From Tepidisphaeraceae bacterium (GTDB lineage Bacteria > Planctomycetota > Phycisphaerae > Tepidisphaerales > Tepidisphaeraceae): 64,000 bases of DNA. The translations under genes and the position numbers were made by a program. Below are positions 18,122 to 27,287 of the stretch, piece by piece. Within the stretch, counting starts at the first letter, position 1; each line of letters opens with the position of its first letter. The stretch covers positions 1 to 64,000 of the forward strand of contig DASYHQ010000032.1 in assembly GCA_035998445.1 (NCBI GenBank), written 5' to 3'. The notes below the pieces were generated by a model that did not search any database, was not told the origin of the DNA, and worked only from the letters and a program-made list of their open reading frames with translations.

Positions 18122-19204
18122 ATGCTCAGTTACGTCATCCGCCGATTGCTCTTGATGATCCCCACGCTGATCGGCGTGACGCTGCTCGTCTTCCTCATCA
18201 TGGCGATGGCGCCGGGGGGCTTGGGCGCCGGCCTGCGCGACGAGGCCGGCAGCATGCGGCCGGAACAGCGCAAGGTGATCGAGGACTACTACAAGAAGCG
18301 TTACGGTCTCGATCAGCCGCTCTGGCGCCAGTACCTGCGGTGGGCCAACCAGGTATCGCCCGTCGGTCTGAAGGACGCCGGCGTCGGGTTCCCCGCCAGT
18401 TGGCGAGTGGGAGTGAAGGTGCCCGATCTGGGCGAGAGCTTCCTGCGCAAGCGCCCGGTGATCGACGTGGTCGCCGACACACTGCCGATCACGCTGCTGT
18501 TGAACCTCATCACGATTCCGATCATCTACGTGATCTCGATCCTCAGTGGCATCTACGCGGCGAAGTACCGTGGCAAGACGTTTGATGTGGCCAGTGGCAC
18601 GGCGTTCCTGGCGCTCTGGTCGCTGCCGACGATGTGGGTCGGCGTGATGCTCCTGGGCCTGCTGGCCAACCGCGATAACCTTCAGTGGTTTCCCACCGCA
18701 GGGTTGCACGACACGCAGGCGGGGCTGATGTCGTTCCTGCCAAGCTGGGGTGGCGAATCCGGCTTCGAACGCGGCTGGCTGCTCGATACGCTCTGGCACC
18801 TGGCGCTTCCGGTCCTCTGCCTCACGTATGGCGGGTTCGCGTTCATGTCCAAACTGATGCGCGCCAGCGTGCTGGAAAACCTGCAATCCGACTACGCCCG
18901 TACTGCCCGCGCCAAGGGCTTGGCCGATCGTGTCGTGTTGATGCGGCACGTCCTGTCGAACAGTTTGCTACCGCTCATCACCGTGGCCGCAGGCATCCTG
19001 CCGGGGCTGCTGGGTGGGTCGCTCATCGTCGAGACGATCTTCAGCATCAACGGCATGGGCCGGCTGATGATCGAGGCCATCCAGATGAAGGACCGCGAAC
19101 TGGTGATGAGCCAGACGTACGTGATCGGCGCGATCAGCCTGCTCTGCGTAATCGTCTCGGACGTCTGCTACGCGATCGCCGACCCGCGGGTGAGCTATGA
19201 GTAA
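18122..19204 (+). CDS. Oligopeptide-type ABC transporter permease, OppB/DppB family (second copy)
   Basis: 360 residues from ATG at 18122 (MLSYVIRRLLLMIPTLIGVT). The sequence before this ATG is not hydrophobic and resembles intergenic DNA. It has an enlarged loop between helix 1 and the core (about residues 30-110), the EAA loop DYARTARAKGLADRVVLMRH, and the motif VETIFSINGMGRLM. It is more diverged from the first OppB copy than a recent duplication would be. It overlaps the next permease at ATGAGTAA (19197-19204). Confidence 0.9.
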   Translation: MLSYVIRRLLLMIPTLIGVTLLVFLIMAMAPGGLGAGLRDEAGSMRPEQRKVIEDYYKKRYGLDQPLWRQYLRWANQVSPVGLKDAGVGFPASWRVGVKVPDLGESFLRKRPVIDVVADTLPITLLLNLITIPIIYVISILSGIYAAKYRGKTFDVASGTAFLALWSLPTMWVGVMLLGLLANRDNLQWFPTAGLHDTQAGLMSFLPSWGGESGFERGWLLDTLWHLALPVLCLTYGGFAFMSKLMRASVLENLQSDYARTARAKGLADRVVLMRHVLSNSLLPLITVAAGILPGLLGGSLIVETIFSINGMGRLMIEAIQMKDRELVMSQTYVIGAISLLCVIVSDVCYAIADPRVSYE

Positions 19205-20462
19205 CGCCGGCGCCATACCTGCGGGCGACGCGTCACCGCCGCCCCCGTCCGACCCGTCGGCACCGTTCGGCAGCGACCGTGTGGCGCCGGTGGAAGAGGT
19301 CGCGCCGCGCTCGTGGACGGCGGAAGTCTTGGCCAGCACCGTGTCGCGCACCGGCGCGAAAATCGGGCTAATTTGGATCGCCATCGTCGCGTTCTGCGCT
19401 ATTTTTGCTCCGCTGCTAGCCAACAGCTATCCGCTGATTGCAAAAGTGGATGGCGAGGTCTCGTTCCCCGTCGTCCGCCACTTCACGGCGGCGGACGTGA
19501 CGCTGTTGATCGGCGTCGTCATCGTGGCGGTGCTCTGGGTCCTGCCGATGCGCCGCAAGCTGACGGTGTGGACCGGCATCGGCCTGATCACGGCCGTTGC
19601 CGTCCTCTCGCTGATCTTCGTGAGCCCACCGGCTACGGAGATCTTCGAATCGCACCGCGAGGCCGTAGCCGACGGCCGCGTGCAGTGGGCGGTGCGCGCG
19701 CCGGTGCCGTACAGCGTGGGCGACCGCCAGCGCGATGTGCCCGCGTTTGAAGTTCCCCACCCGTGGGCCCCTAGGTTGAAGCACCCGATGGGCACCAACA
19801 CGCTCGGCGCCGACATCCTTTCGCACATGATTCACGCCTGCCGGATCGCGATGGCGATCGGGGTGATTTCGACCGGCATTTCGATGGTGATCGGCGTGAT
19901 CATCGGTGGGTTGATGGGGTACTTCGCCGGCATCGTCGATTTGCTTGGCAGCCGGTTGATCGAGATCTTCGCGGCGATCCCGACGATTTACCTGCTGCTG
20001 ACTTTCATCGCAGCGTTCCCGGAGTACCGCAGCATATACTTGATCATGGCGATCATCGGCCTGACGAGCTGGACGGGCGACGCCCGATTCGTGCGTGCCG
20101 AGTTCCTGAAGCTGCGCAAGCAGGACTTCGTCCACGCCGCCATCGCCGCCGGGCTGCCGCTGCGATCGGTGCTGTTTCGGCATTTGCTGCCCAACGCGCT
20201 GGCGCCGCTGTTGGTCAGTGCCAGCTTCGGCGTCGCAGGCGCGATTTTGGCCGAGAGCACGCTGAGCTTCCTGGGGCTGGGCATTCCGATCGGCGATGCC
20301 AGCTGGGGGCAGTTGTTGAACGAGGCCATTAGCGCGGGTGGTGGCTTCAACTGGTGGCTGGCGACGTTCCCGGGCGTGGCCATCTTCTTCACCGTCTTCG
20401 CCTACAACATGATCGGCGAGGCCGTGCGCGACGCCTTGGACCCACGAATGCGAGGGACGTAA
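19197..20462 (+). CDS. Oligopeptide-type ABC transporter permease, OppC/DppC family (second copy)
   Basis: 421 residues, about 100 longer than typical OppC. An N-terminal Pro/Ser-rich cytoplasmic segment is followed by one helix ([20 protein letters not shown]), then an extra hydrophobic pair ([37 protein letters not shown]), and only then the usual [19 protein letters not shown] motif. The EAA loop [20 protein letters not shown] and the [16 protein letters not shown] motif are intact. The additional two helices before the core are unusual. Start codon overlaps the upstream stop. Confidence 0.9.
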   Translation: MSNAGAIPAGDASPPPPSDPSAPFGSDRVAPVEEVAPRSWTAEVLASTVSRTGAKIGLIWIAIVAFCAIFAPLLANSYPLIAKVDGEVSFPVVRHFTAADVTLLIGVVIVAVLWVLPMRRKLTVWTGIGLITAVAVLSLIFVSPPATEIFESHREAVADGRVQWAVRAPVPYSVGDRQRDVPAFEVPHPWAPRLKHPMGTNTLGADILSHMIHACRIAMAIGVISTGISMVIGVIIGGLMGYFAGIVDLLGSRLIEIFAAIPTIYLLLTFIAAFPEYRSIYLIMAIIGLTSWTGDARFVRAEFLKLRKQDFVHAAIAAGLPLRSVLFRHLLPNALAPLLVSASFGVAGAILAESTLSFLGLGIPIGDASWGQLLNEAISAGGGFNWWLATFPGVAIFFTVFAYNMIGEAVRDALDPRMRGT

Positions 20463-20467
20463 TCACG

Positions 20468-21541
20468 ATGACGACCGACAGCCAACATCCGCTGCTGCAC
20501 ATTGACAAGCTCAACGTCGCGTTCGACACCGCGCGCGGCCAGGTGCAACCCGTGCGCGACGTGTCGATGGCGGTCTATCCCGGTCAGACGCTGGCGGTGG
20601 TGGGGGAGAGCGGGTGCGGCAAGTCGGTGACGGCGATGTCGGTGCTGCGGCTGATCCCACAGCCGCCGGGAAGGTTCCTGTCGGGTCAGATTCGGTTCGA
20701 GGGACGCGATTTGCTGACCCTGCCCGAGCGCGACATGCGGCGGGTGCGCGGTAAGGAGATCGCGATGATCTTCCAGGAACCGATGACCTCCCTCAACCCC
20801 GTCTACACCATTGGTGACCAGATCGCCGAGGCGATCGTGCTGCATCAGAACATGCGCGGCAGCGCAGCGATGGACGCCGCAGAGACTGCCTTGCGGGACG
20901 TCGGCATTGCCGACCCCGGCCGGCGCTTGCGCGAGTATCCGCACCAAATGTCCGGCGGCATGCGGCAGCGCGTGATGATCGCGATGGCGCTCTCCTGCAA
21001 GCCCAAGCTGCTGATCGCCGACGAACCGACCACCGCGCTCGACGTGACCATTCAGGCCCAGATCCTCGAATTGCTGCGCAAGCTGCAACGCGAGAACGGT
21101 ATGGCGATCATGCTGATCACGCACGACCTGGGCGTGGTCGCCGAAAATGCGGATACGGTCGCGGTGATGTACGCTGGGCGGGTCGTGGAACATGCGACGG
21201 TGCACGACCTGTTCGATAAGCCGCAGCATCCGTACACGGAAGGCTTGTTCCGATCGGTGCCGAAGCTGGGGGCAAACGCCGAGCGGTTGGACACCATTTC
21301 CGGATCAGTGCCCAACCCGGCCAACCTCCCGACCGGTTGCAAGTTTCACCCGCGGTGCCCGCGCATGCAGGGCGACCCGGTGTGTGCGCAAGTTGATCCG
21401 AAGTTGGGCGAAGTGCAGCGGAACCATTGGGCGGCGTGTCATCATATCGAAGGCTTCGCCGAGGCGCCGGTCACGCCACCGCAGTTGCCCTTCAAGCGGC
21501 CTGAGCACATCGCGGGCATACCGGCGGAGGTTTTGTCATGA
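20468..21541 (+). CDS. Oligopeptide ABC transporter ATP-binding protein, OppD/DppD family
   Basis: 357 residues starting at the ATG at 20468, six nt after the permease stop. Walker [10 protein letters not shown]-loop [12 protein letters not shown], signature MSGGMRQRV, and Walker [13 protein letters not shown] with switch His (ITHDLGV) are all present. The C-terminal oligopeptide/dipeptide transporter domain contains the cysteines of [17 protein letters not shown], usual for Opp/Dpp ATPases and able to hold an Fe-S cluster in some homologues. It overlaps the next ATPase gene by ATGA. It should energise the permease pairs encoded upstream together with the following OppF. Confidence 0.95.
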   Translation: MTTDSQHPLLHIDKLNVAFDTARGQVQPVRDVSMAVYPGQTLAVVGESGCGKSVTAMSVLRLIPQPPGRFLSGQIRFEGRDLLTLPERDMRRVRGKEIAMIFQEPMTSLNPVYTIGDQIAEAIVLHQNMRGSAAMDAAETALRDVGIADPGRRLREYPHQMSGGMRQRVMIAMALSCKPKLLIADEPTTALDVTIQAQILELLRKLQRENGMAIMLITHDLGVVAENADTVAVMYAGRVVEHATVHDLFDKPQHPYTEGLFRSVPKLGANAERLDTISGSVPNPANLPTGCKFHPRCPRMQGDPVCAQVDPKLGEVQRNHWAACHHIEGFAEAPVTPPQLPFKRPEHIAGIPAEVLS

Positions 21542-22650
21542 GCTCAGGTATCGCCAGTGGAACGCCAGTCGATTATTCAGCCCCGCCGTATGCGGCGCCC
21601 GATCCCGCGCAGCCGGTCGTGGAGGTGCGCGATCTACGCACGTACTTCCCGATCCGCAAAGGACTTTTGTCGACCACCGTGGGTCATGTGAAGGCGGTCG
21701 ATGGTGTGAGCTTCAGCGTCGGCCAAGGCAAGACGCTCGGCCTTGTCGGTGAATCGGGGTGTGGCAAGACGACGGTAGGCCGATCGCTGCTGCGCCTCAT
21801 CCCGCTCACGTCGGGCGAGGTGCTGTATCGCGGTGAGGATTTCCTGCAGCCGCGCGGTGAACAGCTGCGCAAGTTACGGCAGAAGATGCAGATCATCTTC
21901 CAGGACCCCGTCAGCAGCCTAAACCCCCGTATGACCGTCGGCAACATCATCGGCGAGCCGATCGAGGTCCACGGCATCGCCAAGGGGAAAGACAAGCTCG
22001 AACTCGTGGCCTCGCTGCTGCAGCGCGTCGGGCTCGATCCGGCGTACGCTGTCCGGTACCCGCACGAATTTTCCGGTGGGCAACGACAACGCATCGGTAT
22101 TGCCCGGGCGATCTCGCTGTCGCCCGACTTCATCGTCTGCGACGAGCCGGTCAGTGCGCTCGACGTGTCGATCCAATCGCAGATCCTGAATTTGCTGAAC
22201 GACCTTCAACAGGAATTGGGCATCGCGTACCTGTTCATCGCGCACAACCTGGCCGTCGTCGAACACTTCAGCGATGAGGTCGCGGTGATGTACTTGGGAC
22301 GCATCGTCGAACAGGCGAGCAGCCGAGAGCTGTATGCGAACCCGAAGCACCCGTACACGATGGCGCTGCTGAGCGCCGTGCCCGAGACCGACCCGCGGCC
22401 GAAGAAGGCCCGCATCGTCTTGCGCGGCGAGGTCCCCAGCCCCGCTAATCCACCGGCCGGCTGCCCGTTCCACCCGCGTTGCCCACTCACGCGCCAGATG
22501 GCGCAACAGGCTGGCGAGAGCGACACAGTCGAGATCACCAGTGGCGGCGAGCGCTTCCGCGTGCTGCACAAGTGCGTTGCGCAGGTGCCGCCATTGGAGC
22601 AAAAGCAGGGCGAGCCGGGCCACGTGGCGGCGTGCGTGGTGACGGAGTAG
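21538..22650 (+). CDS. Oligopeptide ABC transporter ATP-binding protein, OppF/DppF family
   Basis: 370 residues. The OppF-type N-terminal signature [20 protein letters not shown] precedes Walker [11 protein letters not shown]-loop [13 protein letters not shown], signature [14 protein letters not shown], Walker [13 protein letters not shown] and His-loop IAHNLAV. The C-terminal domain has [14 protein letters not shown]. It is the last gene of the operon, followed by a long palindromic repeat rather than a simple terminator. It forms the ATPase heterodimer with the upstream OppD. Confidence 0.95.
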   Translation: MSSGIASGTPVDYSAPPYAAPDPAQPVVEVRDLRTYFPIRKGLLSTTVGHVKAVDGVSFSVGQGKTLGLVGESGCGKTTVGRSLLRLIPLTSGEVLYRGEDFLQPRGEQLRKLRQKMQIIFQDPVSSLNPRMTVGNIIGEPIEVHGIAKGKDKLELVASLLQRVGLDPAYAVRYPHEFSGGQRQRIGIARAISLSPDFIVCDEPVSALDVSIQSQILNLLNDLQQELGIAYLFIAHNLAVVEHFSDEVAVMYLGRIVEQASSRELYANPKHPYTMALLSAVPETDPRPKKARIVLRGEVPSPANPPAGCPFHPRCPLTRQMAQQAGESDTVEITSGGERFRVLHKCVAQVPPLEQKQGEPGHVAACVVTE

Positions 22651-22662
22651 ATCTTCTTCTCC

Positions 22663-22782
22663 GGTCTCTTTCCCATGTACATATGGGAGAGGCGAGGTGA
22701 GGGTGACTTCGAACTGATTGCGCCTCTAGTGAGGTCAAATCACCCTCACCCAGCCTCTTCCGGAGTACCGGGAGAGGGGCCG
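22663..22782. repeat. Palindromic repeat family A, copy 1
   Basis: A long imperfect inverted repeat. The left arm (GGTCTCTTTCCCATG..., GGTGAGGGTGACTTCGAACT) is complementary to the right arm (ATCACCCTCACCCAGCC, then CCGGAGTACCGGGAGAGGGG). Related copies occur at 23738-23816 and 51161-51285. It fills most of the gap between the transporter operon and the glycosyltransferase. Confidence 0.85.
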
Positions 22783-22845
22783 AAACTAAGCCAATTTTGC
22801 GTGTGCCCCTTCGTCGCGTAATATCCGTCGACCACAGTCGGACCT

Positions 22846-23580
22846 ATGCAAACGCAGCCACCACCCATTCATAAGCTTTCCGTCGTCATACCCGTCTACA
22901 ACGAAGGCGACACCGTTCAGACGCTGATCGGCCTCGTCGTCAACGCCGCGCTGCCTGCGGGCATGACGCGGGAGATCATCTGCGTCAACGACTGCTCGAC
23001 CGACCGCACCGCCGCTAAGCTGGACGAGCTGCCGGCGCTGTTTCCCGAGACGTCGTTCCAGATTCGTCATAAGCCGGTAAATGAGGGAAAAGGGGCCGCG
23101 CTCCGCGACGGCTTCAAGCTGGCCAACGGCGACGCGGTGATCGTGCAGGACGCCGACCTGGAATACGACCCCGACGACTACGTGAAGCTGCTCGAGCCGA
23201 TCGTCGAGGGCAAGGCCGACGTCGTCTATGGAAGCCGGTTCATCGGCGAGCCGCACCGTGTGCTGTACTACTACCACACGCTCGGCAACAAGTTCCTGAC
23301 GACGCTCAGCAACGCCTGCACGAACCTCAACCTGACCGACATGGAGGTCTGCTACAAGGTCTTCCGCAAGTCGGTGCTGGACCAGATCGAGATCAAGTGC
23401 AACCGCTTCGGCTTCGAGCCCGAGGTGACCGCGAAGATTGCCAAGATTCGTCCGCGGTTGCGCATCTACGAGGTGGGCGTGGCGTACTACGGGCGCAGCT
23501 ACGAAGAGGGGAAGAAAATCACCTGGAAGGATGGCGTGAAAGCCATCCTGACGATCATCCGGTTTCGGTTCACGAATTGA
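22846..23580 (+). CDS. Family 2 glycosyltransferase (DPM1/polyprenyl-phosphate-hexose synthase-like)
   Basis: 244 residues with a GT-A fold: N-terminal LSVVIPVYNEGDTVQTLI, acidic motif CVNDCSTDRT, the metal-binding DADLEYDPDDY (an extended DxD), and FVYGSRFIGEP-like VVYGSRFIGEPHRV. MEVCYKVFRKSVLDQI and the C-terminal YGRSYEEGKKITWKDG match dolichyl/undecaprenyl-phosphate sugar synthases of about 240 residues without membrane helices. It probably transfers a sugar from a nucleotide donor to a lipid-phosphate carrier in the cytoplasm. The gene stands alone, with palindromic repeats on both sides. Confidence 0.88.
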   Translation: MQTQPPPIHKLSVVIPVYNEGDTVQTLIGLVVNAALPAGMTREIICVNDCSTDRTAAKLDELPALFPETSFQIRHKPVNEGKGAALRDGFKLANGDAVIVQDADLEYDPDDYVKLLEPIVEGKADVVYGSRFIGEPHRVLYYYHTLGNKFLTTLSNACTNLNLTDMEVCYKVFRKSVLDQIEIKCNRFGFEPEVTAKIAKIRPRLRIYEVGVAYYGRSYEEGKKITWKDGVKAILTIIRFRFTN

Positions 23581-23622
23581 CGGGAAGGCGCGTATGGACT
23601 TAACACAACCCTGAGCGAACTC

Positions 23623-23703
23623 GTCATCCTGAGGTACTCCGAAGGATCTCTTCCGTCCCACGCGGAATACGGGGGGAGATCCTTCGGAGTACCTCAGGAT
23701 GAC
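23623..23703. repeat. Palindromic repeat family B, copy 1 (28-bp perfect arms)
   Basis: GTCATCCTGAGGTACTCC...GGATCTC (23623-23650) is the exact reverse complement of 23676-23703, with a 25-nt spacer. A related copy lies at 44876-44956. The ends GTCATCC/GGATGAC are shared with family C (54400, 58725, 63397). Confidence 0.9.
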
Positions 23704-23737
23704 GAGCCTTGCGGAAAATACATACGCGCCGACAAGA

Positions 23738-23816
23738 ATGATTTCGAACTGCTTACGGTTCAGGTAGATCAAATCACCCTCACCCAACCTTTCCCGGAGT
23801 ACCGGGAGAGGGGCCG
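23738..23816. repeat. Palindromic repeat family A, copy 2 (left end shortened)
   Basis: It contains ATGATTTCGAACTG and, further on, ATCACCCTCACCCAACCT and CCGGAGTACCGGGAGAGGGG, closely matching the right arm of copy 1. The outer left arm is missing. It lies immediately after the family B element. Confidence 0.8.
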
Positions 23817-23860
23817 GATCGCGAATCCGTCAACACGCGAGTCATGTGGGCATTGGGACC

Positions 23861-25048
23861 TTATGCGATGAACGCCTTTTTCTTTCGCCCGCTCAAATAG
23901 CTCTCCATGATGCACGAGGCCAGTTCACCGCTGCTGGTGTAGAACGCGACGCCCTTGGTCAGCTTAGTCAGCTGGTCGACGAAGCCCACCCAATCCATTC
24001 CCCAGTAGTCTTCCACCAATGCGAACGTGCTCAGCCGACACCCTTCGCGCACGGCCAGCAGCGCCTCCTTCAACGTCGCCACGGTGCTGCGTTCGTCCGG
24101 CGGGTAGAGCAGGTAAATGTGGTCGCCTTCCACGTGGGCGGTCGGCTGACCGTCGGTCACGATAAAGATCTGCTTGTTCTCGCTCGTCCGCTGTTTCAGG
24201 ATGCGCCGCGCCATCTGCAGGCCCAGGTGCAGGTTGGTAAAGTGCTGCGGGGCCTTGTCGATCTGGCCGATCGGCACCTTCATGCGCACCTGATAGTCGT
24301 AGATCGTCACCGGCTTGGGCATCGCCAGCGGCAGCTTCGAATCGGGGATGCGGTTGGCGCCGCTGTAGAAGCCGACGAAGTCGATCGAGTCCTGCGGGAA
24401 CCGCTGGCGGATGAGCGCCTGCATCGCCATCGCGACCTTCTTGGCGCTGCTGAAGCGGTTGTAGCGCATCATCGAGCCGGACATGTCCAGCAGCACCACG
24501 GTGCTGCACGAGGTGGTGCCCTCGTGCAGGTGAAGCTCGAAGTCACGCTCGTCAAACTGAATTTTGGTGGGACCGACATGGACGCCCGGGTTGTCCCTCC
24601 CCACTGAAGTGGGAAGGCCGTGACGGGCTAAGGCGTTGTGGATGGTCTGGTGCAGGTCGAGCTCGCTGACCGGGTCGCCGTACTGGTAGGGCTTGGTGCC
24701 TTCGATGCGTTCACCACCGGCGCCGGCGGTCACCTTCTCGTGACCGTCGCGGGTTCCGTTGCGCAAGTTGGCGAAGACCTCGCTCAGCGCCTTTTTCTGC
24801 ATCTTGCCGACGGCGCGGGGGGTGAGGTTTAGCTTGCCCTTGCCGTCCTTATCCAGCAGGCCATCGTTGATGAGTTGTTGCAGCAGTTCGGACTGCTCGG
24901 CGTTCTTCGGGTCCTTCATCATCTGCTCCAAGGCCTTCATCGCCTGGTCGCCGTACTCCATGATGAAGTCCATGAGCTTGTCCATCCCGAAGAGCGAATC
25001 GGGATTGGGGAACTCCTGGCCGTCAAACTCGCCATAGAAATACTTCAT
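23861..25048 (-). CDS. von Willebrand factor A domain protein
   Basis: 395 residues. The N-terminal half (about 1-170) is helical and charged. The vWA domain (about 180-390) has the metal-ion-dependent adhesion site DMSGSM, then a conserved FVGFYSGAN strand and IFIVTDGQPTAHVEGDHIYL. Proteins of this type often work with MoxR-like AAA ATPases, but none is encoded nearby. No signal peptide is seen, so a cytoplasmic location is likely. Codons for about ARHGLPTSVGRDN (near 24600) overlap a palindrome, CCACTGAAGTGG, also found at 56079-56090. The exact function is unknown. Confidence 0.85.
   Translation of the reverse strand: MKYFYGEFDGQEFPNPDSLFGMDKLMDFIMEYGDQAMKALEQMMKDPKNAEQSELLQQLINDGLLDKDGKGKLNLTPRAVGKMQKKALSEVFANLRNGTRDGHEKVTAGAGGERIEGTKPYQYGDPVSELDLHQTIHNALARHGLPTSVGRDNPGVHVGPTKIQFDERDFELHLHEGTTSCSTVVLLDMSGSMMRYNRFSSAKKVAMAMQALIRQRFPQDSIDFVGFYSGANRIPDSKLPLAMPKPVTIYDYQVRMKVPIGQIDKAPQHFTNLHLGLQMARRILKQRTSENKQIFIVTDGQPTAHVEGDHIYLLYPPDERSTVATLKEALLAVREGCRLSTFALVEDYWGMDWVGFVDQLTKLTKGVAFYTSSGELASCIMESYLSGRKKKAFIA
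24601..24612. repeat. CCACTGAAGTGG palindrome inside the vWA gene
   Basis: This 12-bp palindrome lies in the codons joining the helical N-terminal half to the vWA domain. The same 12 bp sits in the left arm of the long inverted repeat at 56072-56135. It may be a remnant of a repeat insertion that kept the frame. Confidence 0.5.
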
Positions 25049-25294
25049 GGTTTGATTGTAGCCCGGCCAGCGGTCGATTGGCGGGAAAAGTGCAGTGCTT
25101 GCTCAGTAGATGCTGCAAATCTTACTTTCGACCTTTCCGCCTTGGCGGCCGCTGCAGGTTCCTGCTTGGAACTTGGAACAACCTCTCACGCCGCGGTGGG
25201 AGCGGTTGATCCTCCGGCGATGGCTTTTCGCAGTCGGCAAATCCGCGGCTTCCGCGCCGCGGCGTGATGCAGTCTGGCGGTGGTGTTAGGTTGC

Positions 25295-25855
25295 TCAGTC
25301 CTCCATCGCTCGCCGCGGCACGGCCGAGCCACTGAGGTAAAGCTGTTCGGCGCCCACCTGAACCACGAGATCGATCGCGACGCAGGTGGTCCTGCGAGCG
25401 CTGGACGCGGCGCCCACCTCTACCTGTGACGTGAACAAGGCCTGCTGCACGTTCCGCGCAACCACATACGCAGGCGCGCCGGTGACGGCCAAATCCCTCA
25501 CCGTGATCGTTCGGTCGCCCGGCACGTAAGCGTAGCGGACGTGGCCGCCGTCCGGCTCGATCACGTCCACGGTCGTCGCCGACACGCTGTCGTTCACCTG
25601 TTGTGACACGGCGCCGACCACGCAGGCGTCAGCGGTCCGGATCGAGCGAACGATTCGGTTCATCGCGACGCGCGCAGTATGGGTGGCCTGGAAGAAGCGA
25701 TCGTTGGTCTCAATCGACATCGCTGCTGCCTGGTATGCGGTGGCGACGGCCGTCAGCAGCATCGCGACGATCGCCAGGCTCAGCAGCGTCTCGGGAATGC
25801 TCAACCCGCGGCGGCGTGGGTGCTTAAATGGGGATTGGCGCGCGGGGATGCTCAT
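25295..25855 (-). CDS. PilW/GspJ-like minor pseudopilin (module 2)
   Basis: 186 residues. The prepilin site is RRRG^LSIPE followed by TLLSLAIVAMLLTAVATAYQ; Gly at -1 and Glu at +5 are intact. The rest is beta-rich and ends VPRRAMED. It resembles the product at 27938-28510 in length, in its N-terminal helix (SLAIVAMLLTAVA versus SLAITSALLTAVA), in the central RVAMN/RVALN motif, and in the C-terminal LYLSGSAVPR/VHLSGSAAPR motif. The start ATG overlaps the upstream gene's stop (ATGA). It is the last gene of the second three-gene pseudopilin module. Confidence 0.82.
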   Translation of the reverse strand: MSIPARQSPFKHPRRRGLSIPETLLSLAIVAMLLTAVATAYQAAAMSIETNDRFFQATHTARVAMNRIVRSIRTADACVVGAVSQQVNDSVSATTVDVIEPDGGHVRYAYVPGDRTITVRDLAVTGAPAYVVARNVQQALFTSQVEVGAASSARRTTCVAIDLVVQVGAEQLYLSGSAVPRRAMED

Positions 25856-27264
25856 GGCGTCACCTCGCGGTAGCTGTTGCGCGACACGACGAGCCGGTTC
25901 CCACCCAGCAGGCCGGGGACGGGGTTGGGATTGTTGCTGAAGTTCAGCATGCCGCCGCCTCGGGTGAAGGTGGTGCTTGAGTCGAGGATGATGATGTTCC
26001 CCCGGATGTTCGCGTTGATGCCGTTGTCCATCTGGAAGCGCTTGGCCACGATCGTGCCACCGTCGCCGCTGATCGTCGCGCCACCGGTGATGTAGACTTC
26101 CGACGCCGGCGCCAGTATCGCCGCGCCGGCCAAGTTGCGCACTTCAGCGATGCGTTCGGCGGCGGGAAAGTTGGCGGCGTTTAGCGTCTCGACGCTGCGG
26201 AGGGGGACGCCATTGCTGAGCGTGATCCTGTTGTTGCCACTGACGCCGAGCGTGTCGGTGACGATCACGCCGTTCACTTGGCAGCCACCGGCGAACGTGA
26301 CGTTGTTGGGCGTTTCGATGAAGATCACGCCGTTCAACACGACCGAGCCGAACGTCGTGTTGCTATTGGCCCGCACGCGCACATTGGTGAACGGCGTGGG
26401 GCTCCACGAGATGTTGCTGGCCGTGATGACCTTGGCGCCGGTCGTGCCGCGGGCCGGCACGAATTGTTCGAAGACGCTGGTGTCGACGGTGGGCAACTCG
26501 GGCGCACTGCTGTACGGGCCTCTGTGTCCACTGATCCAGCCACCGTTGTTGATCGTCGGCGCGCTGCTGGCCGGGTTATACAGGAAATCGCCGGCGATGC
26601 CGGCGCTGCCGACGACCGTCAGCGACGGTCTGGCGGTCGACAGGCTGATCACGTTGCCACCGTTGATGCGGGCGTTGTTGCTCATGTCGACCCGGCTGCG
26701 CGTGATGATGCCCGCGCCCGGTGAGACCCACGTGCCACCGACGGTCCGATAGTCGTACTCGATCCCCCGGCCGATGGGGTGACCGGCACCGTTGCGACCC
26801 TCGCTGCGCAGCGTAAGCGTGCCGTCGGTCATGCGCAGCGTCATACGCGCCTGTCCGATGCTGGCGCCGAGATCCATCCAACGTTCGACGCCACCGGCCT
26901 GGCTGGGGATCGCGAGGTACTGTTCACCGGCGGCATCCTCATCAACGCCGACGCCATCGCCACCGGCGTTGCCAGTGCCGTCCAGCCGTGTCGCCAGTTG
27001 CGCGTAAATCGAGTCGAGCGCCGCGGCGTCGCTTGCACCGGTCGCAGCAGGGGTAAGGTGAGACAGGTGGTAGCTGACGAACTCCGCGCCCGACTCGGCC
27101 GCCGTTAACGCCCGGCTGGCGCTGGACTCGTTGTGCGACAACTGCGTGTTAATCGTGAACGTCGCGAAGAAGCCGATGGCCATCATCGAGAAGAGCACGA
27201 GGAAGAGCATCGCCAACACGCAGGCCATGCCCCGAGACTTTCGTGTTGATCGAATGCTTCGCAT
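25852..27264 (-). CDS. PilX/GspK-like pseudopilus-associated protein (module 2)
   Basis: 470 residues from ATG at 27264; GGAGAGGGGG lies upstream and the open frame further 5' has no similarity to the family. A PilX-like N-terminus (SRGMACVLAMLFLVLFSMMA) is followed by ALTAAESGAEFVSYHLS. This lacks the Glu +5 of typical pseudopilins, as in PilX. The large C-terminal part is G/N/V-rich and predicted beta-solenoid (LNGVIFIETPNNVTFAGG, VNGVIVTDTLGVSGNNRITL). It is paralogous to 28507-29916. It probably sits at or near the pseudopilus tip or is exported; the exact role is unknown. Confidence 0.82.
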   Translation of the reverse strand: MRSIRSTRKSRGMACVLAMLFLVLFSMMAIGFFATFTINTQLSHNESSASRALTAAESGAEFVSYHLSHLTPAATGASDAAALDSIYAQLATRLDGTGNAGGDGVGVDEDAAGEQYLAIPSQAGGVERWMDLGASIGQARMTLRMTDGTLTLRSEGRNGAGHPIGRGIEYDYRTVGGTWVSPGAGIITRSRVDMSNNARINGGNVISLSTARPSLTVVGSAGIAGDFLYNPASSAPTINNGGWISGHRGPYSSAPELPTVDTSVFEQFVPARGTTGAKVITASNISWSPTPFTNVRVRANSNTTFGSVVLNGVIFIETPNNVTFAGGCQVNGVIVTDTLGVSGNNRITLSNGVPLRSVETLNAANFPAAERIAEVRNLAGAAILAPASEVYITGGATISGDGGTIVAKRFQMDNGINANIRGNIIILDSSTTFTRGGGMLNFSNNPNPVPGLLGGNRLVVSRNSYREVTP

Positions 27265-27287
27265 AAGCGGTTCCCCCTCTCCTTTAG

